Shown piece by piece: positions 41,686 through 52,130 of a stretch of DNA of 64,000 nt. Position 1 is the stretch's first letter. Every line of letters begins with the position of its first letter. The DNA comes from Eledone cirrhosa (lineage: Eukaryota; Mollusca; Cephalopoda; Octopoda; Eledonidae): assembly GCA_964016885.1 (NCBI GenBank), contig OZ024759.1, positions 4,525,546 to 4,589,545 on the forward strand, read 5' to 3'. The notes beneath the pieces were generated by a model. It saw only the letters and a list, made by a program, of their open reading frames with translations. It was not told the DNA's origin and did not search any database. A program made the position numbers and the translations under genes.

Positions 41686-43735
41686 GTTATGTGAGATAAA
41701 GCCTTTACTGTGAAAATACAATAGTATATATAGAGTAATGTAAATGTTATGTGAGATATTATGTGAGGTAAAGCCTTTACTGTGACAATACAATAGTATA
41801 TATAGAGTAATGTAAATGTTACGTGAGATATTATGTGAGGTAAAGCCTTTACCAAAAAAATACAATAGTATATATAGAGTAATGTAAATGTTATGTGAGA
41901 TATTATGTGAGGTAAAGCCTTTACTGTGAAAATACAATAGTATATATAGAGTAATGTAAATGTTATGTGAGATATTATGTGAGGTAAAGCCTCTACTGTG
42001 AAAATACAATAGTATATAAAGAGTAATGTAAATGTTATGTGAGATATTATGTGAAGTAAAGCCTTTACTGTGACAATACAATAGTATATATAGAGTAATG
42101 TAAATGTTATGTGAGGTATCATGTGAGGAAAAGCCTCTACTGTGACAATACAATAGTATATATAGAGTCATGTAAATGTTATGTGAGATATTATGTGAGG
42201 TAATGCCTTTACCACAAAAATACAATAGTATGTATAGAGTAATGTAAATGTTGTATGAGGCATTATGTGAGGTAAAGCCTTTACTGTGAAAATACAATAG
42301 TATATATAGAGTCATGTAAATGTTATGTGAGATATTATGTGAGGTAAAGCCTTTACTACAAAAATACAATAGTATATATAGAGTAATGTAAATGTTACGT
42401 GAGATATTACGTGAGGTAAAGCCTTTACTGTGAAAATACAATAGTATATATAGAGTCATGTAAATGTTATATGAGGTATTATGTGAGGTAAAGCCTCTAC
42501 TGTGAAAATACAATAGTATATATAGAGTCATGTAAATGTTATATGAGGTATTATGTGAGGTAAAGCCTCTACTGTGACAATACAATAGTATATATAGAAT
42601 AATGTAAATGTTATGTGAGGTATTATTTGAGGTAAAGCCTTTACTGTGACAATACAATAGTATATATAGAGTAATGTAAATGTTATGTGAGATATTATGT
42701 GAGGTAAAGCCTTTAATGTGACAATACAATAGTATATATAGAGTAATGTAAATGTTATGTGAGGTAAAGCCTTTACTGTGTAAATACAATAGTATATATA
42801 GAGTAATGTAAATGTTATGTGAGATATTATGTGAGGTAAAGCCTTTACTGTGACAATACAATAGTATATATAGAGTAATGTAAATGTTATGTGAGGTATT
42901 ATGTGAGGTAAAGCCTTTACTGTGACAAAACAATAGTATATATAGAGTAATGTAAATGTTATGTGAGGTAAAGCCTTTACTGTGTAAATACAATAGTATA
43001 TATAGAGTAATGTAAATGTTATGTGAGATATTATGTGAGGTAAAGCCTTTACTGTGAAAATACAATAGTATATATAGAGTAATGTAAATGTTATGTGAAA
43101 TATTATGTGAGGTAAAGCCTTTACCACAAAAATACAATAGTATATATAGAGTCATGTAAATGTTATGTGAGGTATTATGTGAGGTAAAGCCTTTACTGTG
43201 AAAATACAATAGTATATATAGAGTAATGTAAATGTTATGTGAGATATTATGTGAGGTAAAGCCTTTACTGTGACAATACAATAGTATATATAGAGTAATG
43301 TAAATGTTATGTGAGGTATTATGTGAGGTAAAGCCTTTACTGTGACAATACAATAGTATATATAGAGTAATGTAAATGTTATGTGAGATATTATGTAAGA
43401 TAAAGCCTTTACTGTGAAAATACAATAGTATATATAGAGTAATGTAAATGTTATGTGAGATATTATGTGAGGTAAAGCCTTTACTGTGACAATACAATAG
43501 TATATATAGAGTAATGTAAATGTTATGTGAGGTATTATGTGAGGTAAAGCCTTTACTGTGAAAATACAATAGTATATATAGAGTAATGTAAATGTTATGT
43601 GAGGTATTATGTGAGGTAAAGCCTTTACTGTGAAAATACAATAGTATATATAGAGTAATGTAAATGTTATGTAAGGTATTATGTGAAGTAAAGCCTTTAC
43701 TGTGAAAATACAATAGTATATATAGAGTCATGTAA
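41686..43735 (+). repeat. 72-bp minisatellite derived from the piggyBac MITE
   Basis: About 28 units of 'tgtaaatgttatgtgagata' + 'ttatgtgaggtaaagccttt' + 'actgtgaaaatacaatagta' + 'tatatagagtaa'. Some units lack 'tattatgtgagg'. Each unit is the inner right part of the MITE (compare 380-445). The 24-residue minus-strand repeat frame (690 codons) is a consequence of the 3n length. It also runs in frame into LINE ORF1. Confidence 0.85.
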
Positions 43736-43830
43736 ATGCTAAAGAGTTAAAACATAACTTAACAAATGTTCTTACATAAAGTTAGGATAGAAGGTTTTAA
43801 GATAGTTATAAACATTTTATCATAAACTAA

Positions 43831-43980
43831 GATGCGTGGCTTTGTGTTTAGAGTATTCGCCTCACAATCGTAAGGTCATGAGTTTGTTTACCAGCGGAGT
43901 GTTGTGTCCTTGAGCAAGACACTTTATTTCATATTGTTCCAGTTCACTCAGCTGGCAAAAATGAGTTGTACCTGTAATTC
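43831..43980 (+). mobile_element. SINE-A-like fragment
   Basis: 'gtggctttgtgtttagagta' and 'aggtcatgagtttgtttacc' heads followed by 'ttgagcaagacactttattt'. No tail. Confidence 0.6.
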
Positions 43981-44038
43981 AAAGGGTCAGCCTTGTCACA
44001 CTCTGTGTCATGCTGAATCTCCCTGAGAGCTATGTTAA

Positions 44039-44259
44039 CCCTTTAGCATTTAAACTGGCCGTATCCGGCCAGAATTTTCTCACCTCTTTCTGTTCAAACC
44101 AGCCATAACTGGCTGCTCATACTTATGTGAAGGTATTATTCTCAAAATATATAATATCAAAATCTCATAGATTTGATATTATGTGAGATAATTATGTAAG
44201 ATAAAGCCTTTACCACAAAAATGTAATATTAGATATGGAGTAATGTAAATGCTAAAGGG
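44039..44259 (+). mobile_element. piggyBac-like MITE, best-preserved copy
   Basis: 221 bp between TTAA 44035-44038 and 44260-44263, with ends CCCTTTAGCATTTA and TAAATGCTAAAGGG in perfect 14-bp inverted repeat. It serves as the family reference in this window. Confidence 0.8.
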
Positions 44260-44781
44260 TTAAGGGTATGCATGTCTGTGGAATACTCAGCCACTTGCAC
44301 GTTAATTTCATGAGCAGGCTGTTCCAGTAATAGTGTCAACTGGAACACTCATTGTTGTAACCGACAGTGCCAGTTCAAGTTCAAGGGGTAGAGTTGATTC
44401 AGACAGTTTGGTATCCAAACAGTTAAACAATTAGGAACATGTGTGTTTCATGCCATTTATAAATAAATGTCTTTAGGTGACATTCTAGAACAGAAGTTCT
44501 CAAACTTTTTGGGGCCATCGCCCCCCACACGGCCTTGTAATACCATCTAAAACACCACACCTATTTCCAGAGAGACCTACCTACAAGCAAATTGTAAATA
44601 ATATTAAAAAAAGGAACGATTGACTTTCGTCAAATCGGACCGAGGAAACAATGTTTCCGTTGGTCTTTCCAATTGCTAATACTAACTATCGGTCGCAACT
44701 CCAGGTAGAAGGAGCAACGTGAAATAAAGTAAATAATATATAATACATAAAATGGTTGATATATAATAAATAATTCTTTCT

Positions 44782-44940
44782 ACTTTTGGCACAAGGCCAG
44801 CAATTACTCCAGTGTATTACTGGTACTGTATTTTATCGACCCAGTAAAGGTGAAAGGCAAAATTAACCTAGGAGGGATTTAAACTCAGATAATAAAGGGC
44901 CGTAACTCTATGCTGCAAAGCATGGTGTCCTACCTTCTAT
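44782..44940 (-). mobile_element. SINE-B nested in hAT element
   Basis: Reversed copy: 'cacaaggccagcaattactc', 'ggtactgtattttatcgacc', 'aactctatgctgcaaagcat'. Confidence 0.7.
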
Positions 44941-45107
44941 AATATATCGAAAGTCGATCAACTTCCATCAAATTGGACCACGGAATCAATGCTTCCATTG
45001 GTCTTTCCAATTGCTAATACTATCTATCAGTTGCAACTCCAGGTAGAAAGAACAACCTCACAACCTCACGATTGCAAATCCGATTCTCTAATCACTCAGC
45101 CTTCACT

Positions 45108-45500
45108 ATCATCATCATTATCATCATTTTACATCCGCTTTTCCCTGCTTGTAAGGGTGGGACAGGTCTTATTAAACACAGCATCTCTCCATTTGTCACG
45201 GTACCTTGTCATCTTCTCCATGAGCTTCAGTGATCTGAGGTCTGCTCTCACCACCTCTGCCCATGTTTTTCGTGATCTTCCTCTACTCTGTCTTCCTTCT
45301 ACTGGGATTTCTTGGCAGTTCTTTACCCAGCTGTCATCCACCATGCGCATCACATGTCCATACCAACACAGTCTTCTCTCCCACACACTACAACTTATCC
45401 CTCTTATACACAGTTTCTCTCTCAACTCGTCTATACTTTGTCGTTCACACACATTGACATCACACATGCAACAGCATATACTTGCTTCATTTCTATCCAC
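45108..45500 (-). mobile_element. LINE C-terminal fragment nested in hAT element
   Basis: Minus strand encodes CERQSIDELREKLCIRGISC, WYGHVMRMVDDSW and GRSRKTWAEVVRADLR, ending TSREKRM-stop near 45129, then (ATGATG)n. Same segment as 30905-31280. Confidence 0.7.
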
Positions 45501-45748
45501 TATATAATATATACTATGTATCAATAAATATCATATAATTTTTTATTTTACTATATTTATATATAAAATTTATCATTTGATATTTGATATACTATTATAT
45601 CGTCTCCACCCCCATCCTTAAGCCCCAGCACCCATCTTGGGGCAGTAGCACCCACTTTGAGAACCTCTGTTCTAGAGGGAAGTGAAATTGTAAAGTGTAA
45701 CAGGCAAGAAGACAAAATCTTTCCAAACAAACAAAAAAACCAACTTAC

Positions 45749-46006
45749 TATCAATATAGTTATAATATATCCTTAGTTGGGAAATATCGTATGTTTGTCT
45801 GAGTTCAAGAGTCCACAATGATGTTGGAGAGCTCATTGTATGAGAACAAGATCTGTGTTGTGGGTTTTGATCGAAGTTACCATCTACAGCCAGGTTAGCT
45901 GACATTGAGTACATTTCATTGCGACAAACATTGTTTTTCATTAGAATTACACTGCTTGTTTTGTCTGTCGTGGTTTGTGTAGCTACTTTACCAATAGCTA
46001 TATTTC
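45749..46006 (-). CDS. Host gene exon E3: first half of fucolectin-like domain
   Basis: A 258-bp phase 1-1 exon, acceptor 'cattctttttcag', donor gtaagt. Encodes NIAIGKVATQTT, LAVDGNF, RSCSHTMS, SLWTLELRQTYDISQLRIYY: the N-A-x-G-K-x-A-x-Q-T start, the A-V-D-G-N metal/ligand loop and the S-C-S-H-T motif of the FTP (fucolectin, tachylectin-4, pentraxin-like) branch of F5/8C domains. The W..L.L and I..L.I strands follow. The domain is finished by E4, 10.4 kb downstream. Likely extracellular glycan or ligand recognition. Confidence 0.85.
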
Positions 46007-46174
46007 CTGAAAAAGAATGAAAGAAAATTTAATGAAAGTCAATTACTATGAAATGAAATGGATCTCAGTCAGTTGAAACGATGATTGATCCAGTGGGAAA
46101 AGACAAATTGTTTTCTATATACTAAACTTTTGAAATATCTTTTACGTTATCTCTAAATTATTCCATATTTCCAG

Positions 46175-46575
46175 TAGAGGCATGTGGCCTAGTGTTAAGT
46201 GTGTTGGACTTACAATCATAATGTCATGGGTTCGATTTCTGGGGTGGGTTGTGTGTTGTGTTCTTGAGCAAAACACTTCATTTCACGTTGCTCCAGTATA
46301 CTCTGCTGAAAATGAGCACCAGCAATAGCTGTGGAGGGTGTAACCCTGCAATGGACTGATGTCCTGTCCAGGAGGAAGTCTTGTACTCACAGTCGCTTTA
46401 TGCCATGAAACCAGGATAAGCATTGGCCTAATGAGCCTTCAGGCTTGAGACAGTATAGTCCTATACGAACGAGACACGGTCACCCGACCAATCTTGCCTC
46501 AATTGGGACAACTCCCGACTAACCCATGCTAGCATGGAAGATAGACGTAAACGATGATGATGATGATGATGATAT
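46175..46575 (+). mobile_element. SINE-C with LINE-type tail
   Basis: tRNA-like head ('gtggcctagtgttaagtgtg', 'catgggttcgatttct'), body with 'ggactgatgtcctgtccagg', tail 'acgagacacggtcacccgac' and 'acccatgctagcatggaaga', ending in (GATGAT)n. It lies between E3 and E2. Confidence 0.72.
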
Positions 46576-46637
46576 AGCAACCTCAGCCTCAACAGCGACA
46601 GCAACAACAATGGCATGATAATTAGAAATCTACTTAC

Positions 46638-46781
46638 TATAGGTTTTTACTTGGCAATCCGGTCCGGTCCATCCTTCTTCCCAGCCATATGGGCAAGCCC
46701 CAGTTTGTTGATGGCAGTCAGCATCGTTTAAACAATGGCATTGCTTGTTACAAGTATATCCATACCATTGAGATGCACAAC
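46638..46781 (-). CDS. Host gene exon E2: EGF-like repeat
   Basis: A 144-bp phase 1-1 exon, acceptor 'tttaacatag', donor gtaagt. Encodes CASQWYGYTCNKQCHC, LNDADCHQQTGACPYG and GWTGPDCQVKTY: an EGF-like module with the CHC pair, placed directly before the fucolectin-like domain. It shows that the ectodomain has at least one EGF N-terminal to that domain. Confidence 0.82.
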
Positions 46782-46858
46782 CTATGTTAAAAGTTAGAAT
46801 TTATCACACTGATGGACTACATTTCCACAGTTCTCTCTCATCTACAGTTAATTGTTTC

Positions 46859-47407
46859 TACTATTTGGCACAAGGTACCAGTAATACACAGGGGTAATTG
46901 CTGAATTACCTCAGTGCATTACTGGTGCTTTATTTTATTGACCCCCCCCCCCATAAGAATGAAAGGCAAACCTTGGCGGGTTTGAAATCAGAACGTAAAG
47001 GGCCATAACTCTATGCTGCAAAGCATGGTGTCTGACACTCTACGGATTACTGCCAATCCAATAATAATAATTGTTTCTACTTTTGGCACAAGGCCAGCCA
47101 GCAATTACCCCCAGTGCATTACTGGTACTTTATTTTATCGACCTCCATAAGAATGAAAGGCAAAGCTAACTTCAGCAGGATTTGAACTCAGAACGTAAAG
47201 GGCCATAATTCTATGCTGCAAAACATGGTGTCTGATGCTCTACGGATTACTGCCAGTCCAATCCAGCAATTACCCCAGTGCATTACTGGTACTTTATTTT
47301 ATCGACCCCTGTAAGGATGAAAGGCAAAGTTAACCTCGGCGGGATTTGAACTCAGAACATAAAGGGCCGTAAACATGATGTCTGACACTCTACCGATTAC
47401 TGCCAGT
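46859..47407 (-). mobile_element. Cluster of three reversed SINE-B copies
   Basis: Copies at about 46859-47058, 47075-47256 and 47262-47407. Each shows the reversed order 'caaggccagcaattacccc', 'actttattttatcgacc', 'ggatttgaactcagaa', 'ctctacggattactgcca'. Confidence 0.7.
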
Positions 47408-47846
47408 CTCACATAATTATCTCACCTAATATTATGGTCTGAGTTCAAATCCCGTCGAGGATAACTTTGCCATTCATCCTTACGGGGGTCGATAAAATAA
47501 AGTACCAGTAATACACTGGGGTAATTGCTGGCCTTGTGCCCCCAAAAGTAGAAACATAATATTGAATATATTAGATTTTGATATTATCTATTTTGAGAAC
47601 ATTATCTTAACATTAATAAGGACGGTGGGTTGGCAGTATCGGTGGAGGGTCGGACGCCATGCTTTCCAGCATAGAGTTACGGCCCTTTACGATCTGAGTA
47701 ATGCACTGGGTAATTGCTGGCCTTGTGCCTAAAGTAGAAACAATTATCTTAACATGAATATGAACGGCTGGTTACAGCCAGTTTGAACAGAAAGAGGTGA
47801 GAGAATTCTGGCCAGATACAGTCGCTTTAAATGCTAAAGGGTTAAC
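47408..47846 (-). mobile_element. piggyBac-like MITE, broken by two SINE-B copies
   Basis: MITE pieces at ~47408-47435, 47556-47616 ('gattttgatattatctattt') and 47746-47842, ending TAAATGCTAAAGGG-TTAA (47843-47846). SINE-B copies in plus orientation at 47436-47555 and 47617-47745. The left MITE end is not clear. Confidence 0.55.
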
Positions 47847-47902
47847 AGTCACAGTTTGTAGAGATTAACAACTAAAGTTTGAATGAATAAAGATCAACAG
47901 AC

Positions 47903-48052
47903 CTGATAATGATAATGTTTCGATACAGGTACCCTCTCCTTTTATAGAAATAGACCAAGCGTTTACATCCCCTGAACAGCTCAAAGGTCTGGTTGTACAT
48001 ATTGATGTACAAAAGGGTTCCTTATTTTTGCCAAAAAATACTGAAACTGTCT
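47903..48052 (-). CDS. Candidate host gene exon E1: half of an upstream galactose-binding-like domain
   Basis: A 150-bp open segment with acceptor 'cttctcatttcag' and donor GTCTGT, phase 1-1, joining in frame to E2 (…LSLSG-CASQW). Encodes TVSVFFGKNKEPFC, SICTTRPLSC, NAWSISIKGEGTC and IETLSLSG. The order of strands and cysteines resembles E4 (second half of the FTP domain), with W-x-I-S-I near the ITIILL strand and C-I-E-T-L-S-L in place of C-E-V-E-V-F. I infer a diverged second fucolectin-like domain half. A first-half exon was not found in the window. The weak donor and lack of clear homology keep this tentative. Confidence 0.4.
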
Positions 48053-48069
48053 CTGAAATGAGAAGTGTA

Positions 48070-48465
48070 AATATATATATATATTTATATATAACGGAGG
48101 AAATGTGGTAAGGAACCAGGTGGACCATAACGCACCAAAGTACTCAATACTTAGGGTAGTAGAGTGGGTAATAGGAACGAGTAGGACCCCGACGGCTGAG
48201 CTCAAGCCGTTTCGACGGCTAATTCTGGACTAAATGAACATTTTTATCCTGGTATTTGAATAGCCGAGCTTCTAAAGGGGTAATTCCATATATGGTAAAA
48301 GTGATTGTCACGAGGATTGGTCAAAAGTTTGTTGTTGAGACATAATAATTCTATGATGGCAATTTGTGGAGGGAAGGGGTAGCTGAACCTGCCAGTAGGA
48401 GAAAGAGGGAGAGGAGGTGGAGGAGACCCAGTCATGCGTTGATAGTGCCGACTACAGCTGGGCAT
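48070..48465. repeat. Dispersed repeat D, copy 1
   Basis: Shares blocks with 52930-53395: 'gctcaagccgtttcgacggct' region, 'aggattggtcaaaa', and 'aaggaaccaggtggaccata', the last inverted relative to the second copy. No ORF. Class unknown. Confidence 0.5.
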
Positions 48466-49732
48466 GAGGTCAAAGAGGATACTAGGGAGGGGGAGGGGGA
48501 AGAAGTCGAAACAATTAGTAAAACAATTAGTAAAACAATATGGGGTAAATATATAGAAAAATACCGAGAGTGTTAAAAAGCAATTAAATGTAAAAAAGAA
48601 AAAAAATAAACAAATCGACCTAAGTCTCTCACTGGTACTGCTAGGCTAAAGAAAGGTTTACTAGGTGGGACGGAATTATAATGAGACCCTTTTAAGAGGT
48701 ATAAGTAATAAACCAAGTATATCTTACGGTGACGGGTCAACAAGTGAGGGGCCAAAATACTAAAGAAACTACCACGAAATAATAAATAAAGGTTTCTACC
48801 CCAGGCACAAGGCCAGCAACCACCCAGTGCAAAAAGTAAACTAATACGAAATAATAATTCAGAGTCCCGAAAAAGAATACTAATACTATCTCTAAGGGTG
48901 CCGCCACGATACAAAAGTTCTAGTGCAAACTACATAAAAGCTCGTACGAAGTATATGTAAAATTTGATACGGAAAATTAGTTCAGAATCCCCCCCCCCCC
49001 AGTAGCGGTGTTGTAGTGGGAAGTGTTTTTCAATGAGCCTAAAGAAGATTTTCCCGATAGGAGTTGTCACCTCGGCGTTGTGGGGAGGATTGAACTGGTT
49101 ACTGCATGTAAACACAGATTGCGTAGGACTTACCTCGCCCTAAAACCCCATAATGACCCGTGGGGTAGACTAGGGCTATAACACCCCACTTGCCGATTTT
49201 GTAATGGGTAACCCCTGCTTGCAAAGGTAGACGTAAGATCTTTTATATCTTTTTATCGCTTCCTCTATATTTCCTTCTTCTCCCCATCCCTCCCTAGTCC
49301 TTCCACCCCAGTCCTCTTTCTTTGTCGTCGTCCTTTTCATTTTCTCGCCCACCCGAGGCAGCCCCTCGGTCCTTTGTAGCTTCAGTAGCCCCACCCCCTT
49401 CCCCTATTCTATATATATATATATATATGTGTGGAAAAAATGAAACGAAATTTCATTTCTCACTCTTAGTGCGGCTGTTACTTAAATATAAAGTATGTAT
49501 ACATACATACATATATGTATACAGACGTACAGTAGTATATATACATGCACACATATATATATGTACGTATGGCACTCAATGACAATGTCACAGATTAAGA
49601 CAAATTCACCTCCTGCTGCAAGACGAGAATACAAGGACCCCTCTTTATTTCAGACACAGATGACCAACAAAATCCCGTCTCCCACACCCCTCCCTGCCCC
49701 TCCAACCCATCCATCCCACCCTCCCAACTTAG
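48466..49732. other. Unassigned intergenic or intronic DNA
   Basis: A poly-C run (~48980), small TA runs (49402-49428, 49490-49570), and a short SINE-B scrap near 48799-48830. The minus frames of 60-113 codons have no recognisable domain or consistent splice sites. Nothing supported as a gene. Confidence 0.45.
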
Positions 49733-49742
49733 AGTTGGTACC

Positions 49743-51032
49743 ATGAACGTAGGCACATTGAAAGGTCGCTCAAATGAGGTTGTAGAGATGCTTGAACGTA
49801 AAGAAGTTGATGTTTGTTGTATTCAAGAGACTAGGTGGAGAGGGGGATCTGCCAGATTCATCGTGGGTAAAAAACGATGCTATAAACTTTTCTGGGTGGG
49901 AAATGACAACGGACAGGGTAGTGTAGGAATTATGTTAGCTGAAAAATGGGTAGATAAGGTAATTGACGTAAATATAGTGAATGACAGAATAATTAAATTA
50001 AGACTAGTTCTAAATAGAATTACTGTGACAATAATATCTGCTTATGCACCCCAATCTGGTCTCCCTGATGTTATAAAGGACAGGTTCTATGAGATGCTAA
50101 TGCACACTACCTCCCAAATAACCGACAGCGACTACTTAATTATTGCTAGCGATCTAAACAGTCACGTTGGACAACATAGTGATGGCTATGATGGAATTCA
50201 TGGAGGCTATGGGGTTGGAAATAGAAATGAGAAGGGTTTCAGAATCCTGGAATTCTGTGATGCAAATAGCCTAACTATATGTAACACAAACTTCAAAAAA
50301 CGTGAAAACCACTTGATCACCTATAGATCAGGGGAACACGCCAGCCAGATAGATTATATCCTTACTAGAAGACGGGACAAAATGTCTGTTGTAAACTCTA
50401 AATCCCTCCCCCGTGAAGAATGCCCCTCCCAACATCGCCTAGTAGTTAGTGACCTCATAGCCAGGAATAGACGTACTCGACGACAGAGGAGGCCTACCTT
50501 GAGGAGAAGAATATGGAAGTTGAAGGACCCCATAGCCAGTGACAAATTTAAAAGCTTATTATTTGTTGCCTTTGACAATAAGGAAGAGCAATTAGAGACG
50601 TGCAATAGAGAGGAACAGTGGCAATCCTTGAAAGTGAACCTGCTGAAAGCAACGGATGAAATCTGTGGCTGGAGCAGACCTATTGGCAGGAGGAGAGTAA
50701 CTTGGTGGTGGAACAGTGAGGTGGAAGAGACAATCAAGGGCAAAAAGCAGGCTTGGAAAGAATGGCAGGATGGGGGGCGTAGAGAGCACTATCAAGTGGC
50801 CAGGAGAGAAGCTAGGAGACAAGTGTACCTTGCAAAAAGGGTAGCAGAGGATAGAAAGTTCAAGCATGTTCTGCAACGTGAGGACCAAAAACGTGAGGTG
50901 TTCAGGATTGCTAGACAATGTGTCAAGGAAAACCGTGATATTGTCGGGGAGAAGTGTGTCCGTAATGATAATGGTGTACTTGCGCTCACTGATACTGATA
51001 AGCCTGGAAGAGGCACTACGAGAGACTATTAA
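49743..51032 (+). pseudogene. LINE copy 2 endonuclease and linker ORF
   Basis: EEP motifs CCIQETRWRGG, ISAYAPQSGLP, IIASDLNSHVGQ (canonical GDLN seen as SDLN), SQIDYILTRRRD and SQHRLVVSDL. Then a basic linker (RREARRQVY) leading to the RT. The Gly-to-Ser change beside the catalytic Asp and the downstream frameshift make it non-functional. Confidence 0.78.
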
Positions 51033-51949
51033 ATGAGAAGAATAAATGGGAAAAAGATAGTCTGCCCCAAATCGATCCAATGGTGCAAGGTAAAGGTAGT
51101 ATAATAAGTAAGGCAATCAAAGATATGAAGACAGGCAAGGCAGCTGGGCCTTTGGAGGTAGTTGCTGAGATGCCTTCAACATCTGGTATGGCGGGACACA
51201 CTATGGTCACACGTATAGTTAACCAAGTAATACAGAATGGAGTCATACCGAAAGACTGGCGTAGCAGCATCATCATTAACTGCTACAAGGGTAAAGGGGA
51301 TGCTCTAGATAGGGGAAACTATAGAGGCATTAAGTTAGTTGACCAGGTCATGAAGATCACAGAAAGAGTAATAGCGCAACTAATCAGAGAGCGAATTGAT
51401 CTAGATGAAATGCAGTTTGGGTTTGTGTCAGGTAAAAGTACCACAGACGCTCTTTTCCTTGTACAACTACAAGAGAAGTACCTAGCTAAAAGTAAACCCC
51501 TCTACTTAGCTTTTGTAGACCTGGAGAAAACTTTTGACAGAGTCCCCCGCTCCATTATCTGGTGGGCTCTTAGAAAACTAGATGTAGATGAATGGCTGGT
51601 GAGAGCTATACAAGCTATGTATAATGAAACAGTCAGTAAGGTTAGAATTAACAATGAATATTGTGAAGAATTTAGTGTAAAAGTTGGCGTTCATCAAGGC
51701 TCTGTCCTTAGCCCCCTCTTATTTATTATTGCCCTTCAGGCTATAACAGAGGAGTTCAAGACCCGCTGCCCATGAGAACTCCTATACGCAGATGATCTAA
51801 CGCTCATAGTTGAATCAATGGCTGAACTAGAGAAGAAATTCGAAACATGGAAGCATGGCCTAGAATCAAAAGGCCTTAAAGTTAACTTGTCTAAGACTAA
51901 AGTTCTAGTTTGTAGAAAGGAAAATAGGGCACAGGTGCCCTCAAGGAAA

Positions 51950-52130
51950 TGGCTATGCTCAGTGTGTAGGAAAGGAGTAGGCAGAAATTCCATTTTATGT
52001 CCCAAATGCAAAGTATGGGTACATAAAAGATGTAGTGGGATCACAGGTAAACTATCTCAGAACGTAGACTTTATATGTGGCCAATGCTCAGGTGCAATAA
52101 GTAGCAAGTGTCCAAAGGATACTAGCTCCT
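51950..52130 (+). pseudogene. PHD-like cysteine finger within LINE copy 2
   Basis: After the catalytic box of the RT, the protein carries CSVCRKGVGRNSILCPKCKV, WVHKRCSGITGKL and FICGQCSG. Spacing C-x2-C-x8-C-x2-C-x4-H-x2-C-...-C-x2-C resembles the C4HC3 pattern of PHD fingers. Copy 1 has the same cysteines (19290-19410, minus). Function in the LINE unknown; it may bind nucleic acid or chromatin. Confidence 0.6.

Larger units (their letters stand above)
35628..43746 (+). mobile_element. piggyBac-like MITE inflated to 8.1 kb, with nested SINE and LINE
   Basis: TTAA at 35624-35627 and 43747-43750. The left end reads CCGTTTAGCATTTA (one change) and the right end TAAATGCTAAAGAG. The conserved ~160-bp left body ('tattgttctcaaaataaata') is followed by a SINE-B (35787-35998), then 72-bp tandem units (36010-36207), a Tx1/L1-like LINE (36208-41685), more 72-bp units (41686-43735) and the right end. 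The ordinary copy is ~220 bp, so this is one MITE enlarged about 37-fold. Confidence 0.7.
44491..45669. mobile_element. hAT-like element with nested SINE and LINE pieces
   Basis: Ends CAGAAGTTCTCAAACTTTTT and, reversed, CAGAGGTTCTCAAAGTGGGT. The 8-bp flanks TTCTAGAA (44483-44490) and TTCTAGAG (45670-45677) match 7/8, as expected for a hAT target duplication. It contains a SINE-B (44782-44940) and a LINE fragment (45108-45500). No transposase. Confidence 0.7.

Noticed and set aside
41659..43731. 690-codon minus-strand frame of TLYILLYFHSKGF-type repeats
   Set aside because: It is the translation of the 72-bp MITE-derived array; hydrophobic repeats are a by-product of AT-rich sequence.
48573..48914. 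113-codon minus-strand ORF upstream of E1
   Set aside because: Considered as the missing first-half domain exon, but it has no cysteine or AVDGN-type motifs and lacks good splice sites.
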